DNA of 27,461 nucleotides, from contig DIKO01000119.1 in the NCBI GenBank assembly GCA_002423615.1, positions 1-27,461 of the forward strand. The letters are read 5' to 3'. The DNA is from Desulfobacteraceae bacterium UBA5616. GTDB lineage: Bacteria > Desulfobacterota > Desulfobacteria > Desulfobacterales > UBA5616. The notes under the pieces were generated by a model. The model did no database searches. It worked only from the letters and a program-made list of their open reading frames with translations, and was not told the origin of the DNA. The translations under genes were made by a program, and so were the position numbers. This document shows positions 14,544 to 22,896 of this stretch, piece after piece (position 1 is the stretch's first letter; each line of letters begins with the position of its first letter).

Positions 14544-15566
14544 TTACTCCTTTTCCACCGGCAGGCCGGCTTCTATCATTTTCTCCCTGAATTCTTCTTC
14601 ATATTCCTCGTAGGTATGAACCGGAACGGGGTAATTCCAGGGATTGACGTGTCTGACCGCACGGTTGTTGTTGGCCAAGTTCCGTGTGGGGCTTAAGAAA
14701 ATACCCCCCAGATGCATCAGTTTGCTGAAGGGGAAATATGCAAATAGAACGCTGACAAAAAAGAGATGCACATAAAACAAGGCGCCGATTCCTTCCGGCA
14801 GCGTTGGATGCAGGGTTGCCAGTCCCATGGTCAGTTCTTTCACAGCCACGATGTCCAGTTTGGTAAAATACCGCATCATGATACCGGTGATGGCGATTCC
14901 CATGATCAGGAACAGGGGAAAATAATCCGCCGCCAGAGAAATATACCGAACCTGGGGATTGACGATTCTTCTTAAAAAAAGGAACGTGACGGAGGCCAGG
15001 AGCACCAGACCGCTGATGTATATTCCGGGAAGACCGACTTTTAGGACCGGGCTTAGGAATTCGATCCTGAAAAACCCGTCCAGCAGTTCGATAATTTTGA
15101 TGACAAGGGGAACCGGTTCGAAGAAAAACCGCATATGCCGCACCAAAACCACCAAAAAGGAGTAATGAAATGCCAGGGCGAAAACCCAGAGCCAGATCTC
15201 CCATTTATAGGTCAGTTTTTGATCATTCAATTCCATGCGGGTGTTTCGGAATAAAGAACGGAACGCCAGAATCTCCAGGGCCATGCGGATGATAACGCCC
15301 CCTGTGGATGAGGGGTTGTCGATCTTGTTCTGCTTGATCCACGGCAGGGATTTCTGTTGGCCGCATGTGGTGGGTATCCTGAATGGAACTGCGGACCGGG
15401 ACCATCCCATCACCCGGTATAAGAATCCCACGATGAATACAATAAACGCCGCATAGGGGATGATAACGCCGAAAATCACCTGAAGCCCCATGGCTTCCAC
15501 GCCCACATAGGAAAGCAGAAAGAGCACGACAACCGCTATGAGGGAAAAGATGTAGTTTACATTCAT
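14544..15566 (-). CDS. dsrM: DsrM, membrane cytochrome b subunit (NarI-like)
   Basis: A 340-residue membrane protein. Two hydrophobic helices at the N-terminus (about residues 5-50) precede a NarI-like region with further helices (WLWVFALAFHYSFLVVLV, IYISGLVLLASVTFLFL, FPLFLIMGIAITGIMM, FYVHLFFVSVLFAYFPF). Histidines within or next to these helices are plausible haem b ligands. DsrM oxidises menaquinol and hands electrons to DsrK. The ATG at 15564-15566 has a GAGG site nine bases upstream. The dsrK start is four bases after the dsrM end. A gap of about 100 bases separates it from the RsbRD-like gene; the repeated CCCCGAATT (15593-15601, 15612-15620) lies there and might be a regulatory site. 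Confidence 0.95.
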   Translation of the reverse strand: MNVNYIFSLIAVVVLFLLSYVGVEAMGLQVIFGVIIPYAAFIVFIVGFLYRVMGWSRSAVPFRIPTTCGQQKSLPWIKQNKIDNPSSTGGVIIRMALEILAFRSLFRNTRMELNDQKLTYKWEIWLWVFALAFHYSFLVVLVRHMRFFFEPVPLVIKIIELLDGFFRIEFLSPVLKVGLPGIYISGLVLLASVTFLFLRRIVNPQVRYISLAADYFPLFLIMGIAITGIMMRYFTKLDIVAVKELTMGLATLHPTLPEGIGALFYVHLFFVSVLFAYFPFSKLMHLGGIFLSPTRNLANNNRAVRHVNPWNYPVPVHTYEEYEEEFREKMIEAGLPVEKE

Positions 15567-15666
15567 TTACCGATACCTCGCTTCCGGCTCTACCCCGAAT
15601 TCAGGGCATTGCCCCGAATTATCGTGTAAACCCATGTCAATATGATTTAGACATTTTGAGATCCGG

Positions 15667-16185
15667 CTATTCTTCCTGAATCTCAGTCACCAAACCTGCT
15701 CGTTCAAAAGCCCTGAAGATCTTGCTCCGCTCCTGATTGGCTTTAATCTCGTAGATTTGTTCCCGGCATTTCACAAATACATCAAAAGCGGCGAGGCCCA
15801 GGCTGTCAATTCTGGTTTCGAAAAGGAGCAATTCCATCAGAGCATCTGATTTATTCAGTTCATTTTTATAGATGTCCCGGATGACTTTTTTCAGATCGAA
15901 AATAAATGCCGTTGCCTGGGAGGGAGAAAATATCGTCTGGATGGCCCTGATCCGGATAATGCGGTCCAGAAAAGCCTCAATCTCTTTTTCATCGCCGCCG
16001 CTGACAAGACCATCGAACAAGGCGTTCAGGCCTGAGAGGATATTGCTTCCCACGGGATTGGCAAAGGGATCTTTCTGGGTTTTCAGAAAATGTGCAGTAT
16101 CATCGGAGTAGGTTTCAATCACCCGATTGAACCATTTCTCGATGATATCCTTTTTCCTGGACCCTAGAAAATCTTCAATCTTCAT
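15667..16185 (-). CDS. RsbRD N-terminal-domain protein upstream of dsrMKJOP
   Basis: A 172-residue soluble protein that looks like the RsbT co-antagonist RsbRD N-terminal domain (KIEDFLGSRKKDIIEKWFNRVIETYSD, followed by a helical bundle including DALMELLLFETRID). The STAS domain that follows in true RsbR proteins is absent, so this is a stand-alone sensor-like domain. Such a gene directly before dsrM is, to my knowledge, common in sulfate reducers, which suggests a role in regulating or assembling the Dsr complex, but none is shown. The ATG at 16183-16185 is preferred over an upstream TTG; neither has a strong ribosome site. It is likely the first gene of the dsr transcript from the 16251-16279 promoter. 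Confidence 0.8.
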   Translation of the reverse strand: MKIEDFLGSRKKDIIEKWFNRVIETYSDDTAHFLKTQKDPFANPVGSNILSGLNALFDGLVSGGDEKEIEAFLDRIIRIRAIQTIFSPSQATAFIFDLKKVIRDIYKNELNKSDALMELLLFETRIDSLGLAAFDVFVKCREQIYEIKANQERSKIFRAFERAGLVTEIQEE

Positions 16186-16250
16186 ATACGGATATACGCC
16201 ATAAACGATTTTTGGGTTCAATTTTAACGGTGTACGGATTTAAAAACGAA

Positions 16251-16279
16251 CCTATAGTCAAGAAGAAAATTCCTGTCAA
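16251..16279 (-). promoter_or_regulatory. Candidate promoter for rsbRD-dsrMKJOP
   Basis: On the minus strand TTGACA (16274-16279) and TATAGG (16251-16256) are exactly 17 bases apart, a good sigma-70-type match, giving a leader of about 60 bases to the RsbRD-like start. Confidence 0.55.
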
Positions 16280-16298
16280 GAACAAATGGCAAAACGGA

Positions 16299-16327
16299 TT
16301 GCGAAAAAAAAACAGTCATTGTAAAAT
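16299..16327 (+). promoter_or_regulatory. Candidate promoter for acnA
   Basis: TTGCGA (16299-16304) and TAAAAT (16322-16327) are 17 bases apart and about 60 bases before the acnA start. It lies back to back with the dsr operon promoter, so shared regulation is possible. Confidence 0.5.
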
Positions 16328-16388
16328 AAATTTTGTTGTTGATTAAATAACGATCGGGCAGGTGACCGCCTATAATAAAGGAGACTCC

Positions 16389-19178
16389 ATGACAGGATTT
16401 CAAAACAGTTTTGACACGCTGTCACGGCTTCAGACAGCAGATGGCCAGGCGTTTTACTTCGATATTCATAAACTCGCGGGATCGGGTTTTGACGGCATTC
16501 ATCGAATGCCCTTTTCCATTAAAATCCTTCTGGAAAACCTGATCCGGAGTGAAAACGGTGATGCCGTTACACGGGAACATATTGAAAATCTGGCCCGGTG
16601 GAATACATCCGAATTCGAGAATCGGGAGATTCCCTTCATGCCGGCCAGAATTCTTCTTCAGGATTTCACCGGGGTTCCGGCCATTGCCGATATCGCAGCC
16701 ATGAGGGATGCGGCCAGACTTCTCTATCAGGACCCCATGCGGGTCAGGCTTAAAATTCCTGCCGAACTGGTGATCGACCATTCGGTTCAGGTCGATTATT
16801 TCGGATCCAGAGAGGCCTTTGATCTCAACGTCGAGGCCGAATATCGGCGAAACGGCGAACGATACGAATTCCTTAAATGGGCCCACAACAGTTTTGAAAA
16901 CATACACGTCGTGCCTCCGGGAACCGGGATCGTTCACCAGGTCAACCTGGAATACCTGGCCCGGGTCGTTTTTTCAAAACCCATGGGCGATCACCAGCTC
17001 GTCTTTCCGGACACTCTGGTGGGGCTGGACTCACACACCACCATGATCAACGGCATCGGCGTTCTGGGATGGGGTGTCGGGGGGATTGAGGCCGAAGCCG
17101 TGATGATGGGAAGGCCCTATTACACCATGGTGCCGGATGTGGTAGGATTAAAACTGACGGGTCACCCCCCAAAAGGTACAACAGCCACGGATCTGGTTCT
17201 TTACATCACCCAGCTGCTCAGGCGGAAGGGAGTCGTGGGAAAATTTATCGAATTTTTCGGACCGGCAATAAAGCATCTTCACCTGGAAGACCGCGCCACC
17301 ATCGCCAACATGGCACCGGAATACGGGGCCACCATGGGATTTTTCCCTGCCGACGATGTGACCTTGGAGTATCTTAAATTCACCGGCCGTTCACCGGCGC
17401 ATATTGATCTGATTGAACGGTACCTCAAAACCCAGGGATTGTTCAGAACCGATGAAACCCCTGATCCCAGGTATTCGGACGTGGTTTCCTTTGAAATGGG
17501 TCAGGTCGAACCCAGTCTGGCCGGGCCCAGCCGGCCCCAGGACAGGATTTTGCTTTCGATGGCGGCCTCGACCTTTGTCGAAAACACCAAGGACGCATGT
17601 GAAATCGGCCACAATTTCCTTGAAGAACATTATGCCCTGGATAATCACTGGGAAGATGAGGGGGGCCTGATCGCTAAAAATACTGATACGGAAAACCCGG
17701 ACTGCATTGAACCGGAAAAAGCCTATGGTGTTCCGGTTCACTTGGGGGACGGCGATGAGTTCAAGCTGTTTCATGGTTCCGTGCTAATTGCCGCCATTAC
17801 CAGCTGCACGAATACGTCAAACCCCTATGTGATGATCCAGGCCGGGCTTCTGGCCAGAAAAGCCGTGGAAAAAGGGCTTAAGACCAAGCCATGGGTCAAG
17901 ACCAGCCTGGCCCCCGGCTCCCGTGTGGTGACGGATTATCTCGCATCCGCCGGGCTTTTGCCCTATCTGGAAATTCTGGGGTTTCATAAGGTGGCCTATG
18001 GCTGTACGACCTGCATCGGCAACAGCGGCCCCATCGCCCCACCCCTTGCGGAAGCCGTAAAAGAGCATAACCTGGTAACCGCTTCGGTGCTCAGCGGAAA
18101 CCGCAATTTCTCCGGCCGCATATCGCCCATAACCCAGTCCAATTTCCTGGCCTCTCCCCCGCTTGTCGTTGCCTACGCCCTTTGCGGCAACATCGGTTTT
18201 GATCTTTGCAAAGATCACCTCGGGCATGATGCAAAGGGATCTCCCGTTTACCTGAAAGACATCTGGCCTGCGGATGAAGAAGTTTATGAAACGGTTTCGG
18301 CTTTTATCAAGCCGGAGATGTATTCCCAGGCCTATCAGAACATATTTGAGGGATCGGACCGTTGGAAGGTTTTTCAGACGCCCAAAAGCGCCATGTTCAG
18401 TTGGGACCCATCTTCCACCTACATCAAACCTCCGCCCTTTCTGGACGGCATTACACGGGATGTCCATCCCGTGGGAGATATTTCCCGGGCCAGGGTCCTT
18501 GCCCTGCTTGGCAATTCGGTGACAACGGACCATATTTCACCGGCAGGGGCAATTCCAGGAGACAGCCCGGCCGGCCGCTACCTGATGAGCATTGGCGTTA
18601 AACCCTCGGATTTCAACTCCTATGGATCACGGCGGGGGAACCACGAGGTGATGGTGAGAGGAACCTTCGGCAATATCCGGCTCCAGAACAAACTCGTTCC
18701 CGGCATCGCCGGCGGCTGGACCCGGCTATTCCCCGAAAATGAAGAAATGCCCATTTACAGCGCTGCCATGCGTTATGCCGAACGAAAAATTCCCCTGCTG
18801 GTCATTGCCGGTTCGGATTACGGTACGGGAAGTTCACGGGACTGGGCCGCAAAGGGGACGCTTCTGCTTGGCGTAAAGGCCGTTATCGCCCGGAGTTTCG
18901 AACGCATCCACCGAAGCAACCTCATCTGCATGGGGGTGCTGCCCCTTGAATTTAAACCGGGAGAAAACGATGAGTCCCTGCATCTCGATGGGACTGAAAT
19001 TTATGATATAAGGGGCATTGAAAATGACTTCAAACCCGGTAAGGAGCTGCTGGTCCGTGCCTTTAAGGGCGACGGGACGTTGGTTGAATTCAGCGTGATC
19101 TCACGCCTGGATAACCCGGTTGAGGTAATTTACTACCACCACGGCGGAATTCTCCCCTTTGTGTTGAGGAACCTGTGA
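16389..19178 (+). CDS. acnA: Aconitate hydratase A
   Basis: A 929-residue monomeric aconitase of the AcnA/IRP type, of normal length. The [4Fe-4S] ligands are Cys473 in SCTNTSNP and Cys539 and Cys542 in GCTTCIGNSGP. Other family hallmarks include LVGLDSHTTMINGIG, the swivel-domain GSDYGTGSSRDWAAKG and SFERIHRSNLICMGVLPLEF. It interconverts citrate and isocitrate in the TCA cycle, fitting an organism that oxidises acetyl units completely. The frame extends nine codons further upstream, but the ATG at 16389 has an AAGGAG site five bases before it and begins at the usual N-terminus. It is divergent from the dsr operon and convergent with the TPR gene. Confidence 0.96.
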   Translation: MTGFQNSFDTLSRLQTADGQAFYFDIHKLAGSGFDGIHRMPFSIKILLENLIRSENGDAVTREHIENLARWNTSEFENREIPFMPARILLQDFTGVPAIADIAAMRDAARLLYQDPMRVRLKIPAELVIDHSVQVDYFGSREAFDLNVEAEYRRNGERYEFLKWAHNSFENIHVVPPGTGIVHQVNLEYLARVVFSKPMGDHQLVFPDTLVGLDSHTTMINGIGVLGWGVGGIEAEAVMMGRPYYTMVPDVVGLKLTGHPPKGTTATDLVLYITQLLRRKGVVGKFIEFFGPAIKHLHLEDRATIANMAPEYGATMGFFPADDVTLEYLKFTGRSPAHIDLIERYLKTQGLFRTDETPDPRYSDVVSFEMGQVEPSLAGPSRPQDRILLSMAASTFVENTKDACEIGHNFLEEHYALDNHWEDEGGLIAKNTDTENPDCIEPEKAYGVPVHLGDGDEFKLFHGSVLIAAITSCTNTSNPYVMIQAGLLARKAVEKGLKTKPWVKTSLAPGSRVVTDYLASAGLLPYLEILGFHKVAYGCTTCIGNSGPIAPPLAEAVKEHNLVTASVLSGNRNFSGRISPITQSNFLASPPLVVAYALCGNIGFDLCKDHLGHDAKGSPVYLKDIWPADEEVYETVSAFIKPEMYSQAYQNIFEGSDRWKVFQTPKSAMFSWDPSSTYIKPPPFLDGITRDVHPVGDISRARVLALLGNSVTTDHISPAGAIPGDSPAGRYLMSIGVKPSDFNSYGSRRGNHEVMVRGTFGNIRLQNKLVPGIAGGWTRLFPENEEMPIYSAAMRYAERKIPLLVIAGSDYGTGSSRDWAAKGTLLLGVKAVIARSFERIHRSNLICMGVLPLEFKPGENDESLHLDGTEIYDIRGIENDFKPGKELLVRAFKGDGTLVEFSVISRLDNPVEVIYYHHGGILPFVLRNL

Positions 19179-19199
19179 TGAGGATCTTCCGATGCGGTT

Positions 19200-19931
19200 T
19201 TATAACTGACTGTTTAATTTCTGACGAATATTGTCCATAAATTCCTGGGGTACTGGAAAACCCAGGGATTTGGCATGGTTGGCATCTTTTGCGGCGTTCC
19301 TGCTGTCGCCCTTTAAAAAACAGGCAAGAGCGCGGTTATAATAGATACCGGCGTCTTTAGGATTCATATCGATGGCTTTGCTGTAGTCTGAAATGGCCTC
19401 CGGATATTTTTTCTGGTATACCAGAGCAAGGCCCCGCATGACATAGGACTCATAGAGCAGAGGATCAATATCGATGGCCTTGTTCAGGTAAGAAACCGCC
19501 TTTTCAAACATGGTTTTTTCAATGTAGCTGACCCCCAGGCTGTTATATCCGGCGGCATATTCAGGATTCAATTGAATGGCGGTTTCATCCTCGGCGATGG
19601 ATTCATCCAAAAGGCCCTGATTGGCGAAATCCGCGGACTTGAAAAGATGTACGGCGGTCTCCGCTTTTATTTTCAGGGAGATGACATCTTCAACAATCCT
19701 CAAACCCTGCCGGAGAGGAGAGAAATTCGGATTGATATCCAGCCCCTGGCGAAATTCTTCCTTCGCCTCCCGGAACTTCCCCTGCACCGCGTATTTCAGC
19801 CCCGTTTCGTACGCTTTTTCAGCAAAATCCTGTCCCCGGCACGGCTCGGGAACTTGAAACATGACGCCAAGAAAAAGGAAAATCATTACGACGGCGGTTT
19901 TGACGATTTTTTTCTGATTGCCGTTGGCCAT
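19200..19931 (-). CDS. Exported tetratricopeptide-repeat protein
   Basis: A 243-residue protein with an N-terminal signal (positive start, then VVMIFLFLGVMF) and several TPR units. Clear repeats are LKYAVQGKFREAKEEFRQGLDINP, AAGYNSLGVSYIEKTMFEKA, and SYVMRGLALVYQKKYPEA, then GIYYNRALACFLKGDSRNA. A Cys occurs just after the signal (PEPCRGQ), but its context is not a lipobox. TPR proteins act as binding scaffolds; the partner is unknown. The ATG at 19929-19931 has an AAAGGAG site. It lies 150 bases downstream of the HAD gene on the same strand, and its 3' end nearly meets acnA. Confidence 0.85.
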   Translation of the reverse strand: MANGNQKKIVKTAVVMIFLFLGVMFQVPEPCRGQDFAEKAYETGLKYAVQGKFREAKEEFRQGLDINPNFSPLRQGLRIVEDVISLKIKAETAVHLFKSADFANQGLLDESIAEDETAIQLNPEYAAGYNSLGVSYIEKTMFEKAVSYLNKAIDIDPLLYESYVMRGLALVYQKKYPEAISDYSKAIDMNPKDAGIYYNRALACFLKGDSRNAAKDANHAKSLGFPVPQEFMDNIRQKLNSQL

Positions 19932-20081
19932 TGATTTTTCAAGCTCCTTTCCACAAGAATTCAGTCGGACATTTTGTGTGTGATGGATAGAGCAGCGGAG
20001 AGTTTGCGGAATTGTCCACCGGTCCGCCCGTGCCCATTATTTCAGGCAGCCCGGGCCAACTCCAGGTGAAGGGGAAAACGA

Positions 20082-20729
20082 CTATTTCAGGTTAAAGTTC
20101 AACCCGGTGATTTCTTCCAGTTCTCGAATCGCCTGGTTTTCGTTCACCACCTTGATGGTCTGCATCCCCAGCTCCCTGGCCGGTTTCAAATTTATCCCCA
20201 GGTCATCCAGGAATACAATTTGCCCGGCATCGACCTCAAGTCTCGACACTGCCAGGCGGTAGATTGCCGGGTTCGGTTTTCGAATGCCTTCCTTGCTGGA
20301 TTCCACAATGATGTCAAAGAGGTTCATCACCCATTGGATTTCATCGGCCCGTTCCCGGGTCCGGGCCATGGCGGGTCCCTGGCCGGAATTCACGTTGTTC
20401 GTAATACACCCGATTTTAAAATGATGTTTGCATTTCTTCAGCGCACCGACCATCCGAGGCCTGAGGTCTCCTGATAAAAGCGACAGGACATCACTTCCCG
20501 GGATCGGATGCCCGGCAGTGGATGTTTTTTCGTGAAACAGGCGGTCGAACTCGTCGTAGGTGATCCGGCTGCTCTCAAAAAGGGCCCAGGCGTTATTTTC
20601 CGGGTTCGTGGCATTGATACCCCGGATAAAATCCGTGGGAATTCCATGTTCAGCTTCATATCGGTTAAATGCTTCAAAAGGGCTCGTGGTGATGACACCG
20701 CCGAAATCCCAGAGAACCGCCTTGATCAT
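20082..20729 (-). CDS. HAD-superfamily hydrolase (subfamily IA-like)
   Basis: A 215-residue haloacid-dehalogenase-fold protein. Motif I is DFGGV with the nucleophile Asp8, motif II is the ITNN threonine, the motif III lysine is in GIRKPNPAIY, and motif IV is FLDD. The residue two after the nucleophile is Gly instead of the usual acid-base Asp; this DFGGV form occurs in the group of HAD proteins related to the N-terminal phosphatase domain of soluble epoxide hydrolase and ACAD10. The substrate is not predictable. The ATG follows AAGGTG. It lies 73 bases after the sirtuin gene and is probably cotranscribed. Confidence 0.88.
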   Translation of the reverse strand: MIKAVLWDFGGVITTSPFEAFNRYEAEHGIPTDFIRGINATNPENNAWALFESSRITYDEFDRLFHEKTSTAGHPIPGSDVLSLLSGDLRPRMVGALKKCKHHFKIGCITNNVNSGQGPAMARTRERADEIQWVMNLFDIIVESSKEGIRKPNPAIYRLAVSRLEVDAGQIVFLDDLGINLKPARELGMQTIKVVNENQAIRELEEITGLNFNLK

Positions 20730-20802
20730 AATAAATTCACCTTATTTTGTTGATTGGGTTTCAATTGATAAAGATTGTACACATACGATTTTCCATGGTC
20801 CA

Positions 20803-21561
20803 TCATTCCGGCTCCGCCACCATGGACAGCGTGGGGCCGATTTCACGGTTCAGAACAAGATCGGCCAAAGGGTCCAGGGGCGTTGGGTCCCGGTTCAATA
20901 TCACGAGCCTTGCACCGTTTTTCTTGGCCTGGGCCGGAAAACCCGCCGCCGGATAAACCACCAGAGAAGACCCGACGGCGAGAAAAAGATCACATTCAAG
21001 GGTTTCTTTTTCTGCAGCCCGGACTTCGTTAATGGGCATCGCCTGGCCGAAGGAAATGGTCGCCGTCTTGACAATACCCCTGCACCTGTCGCATACGGGT
21101 GGAATTTCATCTTTTTCAAACGATAGCCGGATATTTTCCAGTTCAAACCGTCTGCCGCAATCCAAACAGGCCGCATAGGTGGCATTGCCGTGAAGTTCGA
21201 TGACCTGTTCGTCAGGCACGCCTGAAAGCTGATGAAGACCATCCACATTCTGGGTGATGACCGACGAGACCTTTCCCTCCTGGACCAGCCTTGCAACGGC
21301 AAGGTGGCCCTTGTTGGGCCGGGCCGCCTTCATCACCGCATCGGACGCGAATTTTCGCCGCCAGGACTCCCGCCGCATTTCCTCGGATGCCATGAAATCC
21401 CGAAAATCAATGGGCTTGTATTTGGTCCAGATGCCGCCGGGACTCCTGAAATCGGGAATTCCAGACTCGGTGCTGATCCCGGCGCCGGTGAACACCACTG
21501 CCCTGCGGCTGGTTTGGATCATTTCTTTCAACCGGTGAACATCATCCTGACCTGCGCTCAT
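20803..21561 (-). CDS. Sirtuin (SIR2-family) NAD-dependent protein deacylase
   Basis: A 252-residue sirtuin. NAD-binding GAGIS (26-30), GIPDFRS, TQNVDGLH (103-110, with Asn105 and Asp107), the catalytic His124 in ELHGN and a zinc site C132, C135, C157, C160 are all present. It removes acyl groups from lysines using NAD+. The Tyr-x-x-Arg pair that marks CobB/SIRT5-type desuccinylases is not seen in the WRRKFAS region, so plain deacetylase-like activity is more likely. This matters in organisms with high acyl-CoA flux, as in this window. The ATG follows AAGGAGG. It seems to begin the sirtuin-HAD transcript. Confidence 0.93.
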   Translation of the reverse strand: MSAGQDDVHRLKEMIQTSRRAVVFTGAGISTESGIPDFRSPGGIWTKYKPIDFRDFMASEEMRRESWRRKFASDAVMKAARPNKGHLAVARLVQEGKVSSVITQNVDGLHQLSGVPDEQVIELHGNATYAACLDCGRRFELENIRLSFEKDEIPPVCDRCRGIVKTATISFGQAMPINEVRAAEKETLECDLFLAVGSSLVVYPAAGFPAQAKKNGARLVILNRDPTPLDPLADLVLNREIGPTLSMVAEPE

Positions 21562-21680
21562 GGCCGACCTCCTTCAGATACTTCTCAATACACCCCAATA
21601 CATTATGTATTTAATGTTATATCAATAAGATGAATACCATCAAAGGGTCGGCAAGGCAAGTGCAAAATACATTCATCCAA

Positions 21681-21740
21681 GAAAATAGGGGTGAAAGGCC
21701 TTGCCCGGTTTTGATAAAATGTCGGGTCGTCCCTATTTTC
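21681..21740. repeat. Inverted repeats after the DUF169 gene
   Basis: GAAAATAGGG (21681-21690) pairs with CCCTATTTTC (21731-21740), the latter overlapping the stop codon of the DUF169 gene. GGCAAGGC (21650-21657) pairs with GCCTTGCC (21698-21705) in an alternative, overlapping hairpin. They may serve as a terminator or as a processing site. No clear T-run follows. Confidence 0.4.
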
Positions 21741-22533
21741 GGCTCTGCAAGGCCCTGGTCACGGCCGCACCCACCCGGTCCGGAGGATAAAACTCCGCCA
21801 GTTCCGGGAATGGATCATGGCCAGCCCCGATGATTCGAAGAGGATAACTGAAACCGATGGTTGAAAGATGTTTCAACCCTGAAAGGGCTCTTTCCATTTC
21901 CTGGGGAGGCATGGCCAGAATAATTTCTCCATCGGTCATTTGACCCATGGAGCGTTCACCAAAGCATCCCAGTCCCAAACTGATTTTTCCCGTGGAACAA
22001 CAACGGGCCAGGGTGTTGGTGCAGTCCCCTTCCCCCAGAAAAGAAAATGGGAATTCCTCATATTTTTCCTTTTGAAGGCCGCACAGCAGCAGCATGATTT
22101 GAGCGACATTGCCGTAAATCAGAATTGCGTCGGGATCAATTTTCCCTTCGGTCAAGGGGGCCAGCACAATGGCCTCACCCGCCGTTATCCGGGGATAATC
22201 AGCCTGTTGTTTCAAGGATTCCTCATGGGATGGCATCCAGGTCGTCGCCATGACCGCAGCCTCAACCCAGATTTCTTCCGGGGTCGCGTCCTTGAGCCCG
22301 CACAAATTTTTGCATCGTTCATTCATGGGATCTGTTCCCCTGACGCCGACGGTCCAGCCATAAACCCGGACCAGGGCAGGGAGCTGACAGAAGGTTAACG
22401 GCCGGTCAAATGTTTTCACGCCCCGGATCCGGTCCAGGTCTTCGGCATGGTCGAGTTTTTGATACGCCAATAGTCGGGTATCCAGGCGCAGGGTTTCCTC
22501 CAGTTCTTTTCCCAGGGATGCCAAATCGGTCAT
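21733..22533 (-). CDS. DUF169-family protein
   Basis: A 266-residue cytoplasmic protein of the DUF169 (COG2043) type, which is widespread in archaea and anaerobic bacteria but has no established function. Recognisable segments are RPLTFCQLPALVR, the cysteine pair KNLCGL, ILIYGNVAQIMLLL, GEGDCTNTLARC, and GCFGERSMGQMTDGEIILAMP. Several conserved cysteines could bind a metal or Fe-S cluster. The ATG at 22531-22533 has an AAGGAGG site; the frame runs 21 codons further upstream without a ribosome site. It lies 171 bases upstream of the sirtuin gene on the same strand with hairpins between them. Confidence 0.85.
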   Translation of the reverse strand: MTDLASLGKELEETLRLDTRLLAYQKLDHAEDLDRIRGVKTFDRPLTFCQLPALVRVYGWTVGVRGTDPMNERCKNLCGLKDATPEEIWVEAAVMATTWMPSHEESLKQQADYPRITAGEAIVLAPLTEGKIDPDAILIYGNVAQIMLLLCGLQKEKYEEFPFSFLGEGDCTNTLARCCSTGKISLGLGCFGERSMGQMTDGEIILAMPPQEMERALSGLKHLSTIGFSYPLRIIGAGHDPFPELAEFYPPDRVGAAVTRALQSRK

Positions 22534-22896
22534 TGGAGCCTCCTTTTTCATTAAGGGTAAAGTTTCTGCCGTTTGTTCCATGGTTAACCTTAACAAATTA
22601 TCCCATATTTAGCGAATTTTTAAATTTATTTTCCCAAAAAACCGTCCTGGCGGAAATCGGAAAAAATATTGTATTCACAATAACAAATTGACAAAATTTT
22701 CACCCGGAATTAGAGATGGGCCATTTAAAATCAGAAATCCTTCCCATTACTGAAAGCCGGCGGAACAAGACCCTGATGCATAAAACAAGGGGTTCGCTTC
22801 CGATTAGTGCTTGACACGGCATTTTGATCTTGTCATATTTTTTTGCGATAATTCAACCTCGGCTCAAACGGCTGCCGACCCTGGAAAGGACCCGAT
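22534..22896. other. AT-rich divergent intergenic region
   Basis: It separates the DUF169 gene (minus) from the second crotonase-family gene (plus). I see a plus-strand promoter candidate and otherwise nothing. No RNA gene or repeat was recognised. Confidence 0.5.
22811..22839 (+). promoter_or_regulatory. Candidate promoter for the second crotonase-family gene
   Basis: TTGACA (22811-22816), a perfect -35 box, is 17 bases before CATATT (22834-22839). The start codon is about 57 bases further on. Confidence 0.55.

Noticed and set aside
15593..15620. Direct repeat CCCCGAATT twice in front of dsrM
   Set aside because: Two 9-bp copies in a short gap may be chance. No known operator matches, so it is mentioned only under dsrM.
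16371..16376. A perfect TATAAT just before acnA
   Set aside because: It is too close to the start codon and overlaps the approach to the ribosome site, and no -35 box lies at the right distance. The 16299-16327 pair is better.
17817..18533. A 238-codon minus-strand frame opposite acnA
   Set aside because: The plus strand here encodes the conserved aconitase core with all its ligands. The minus frame has no motif or ribosome site that I can support.
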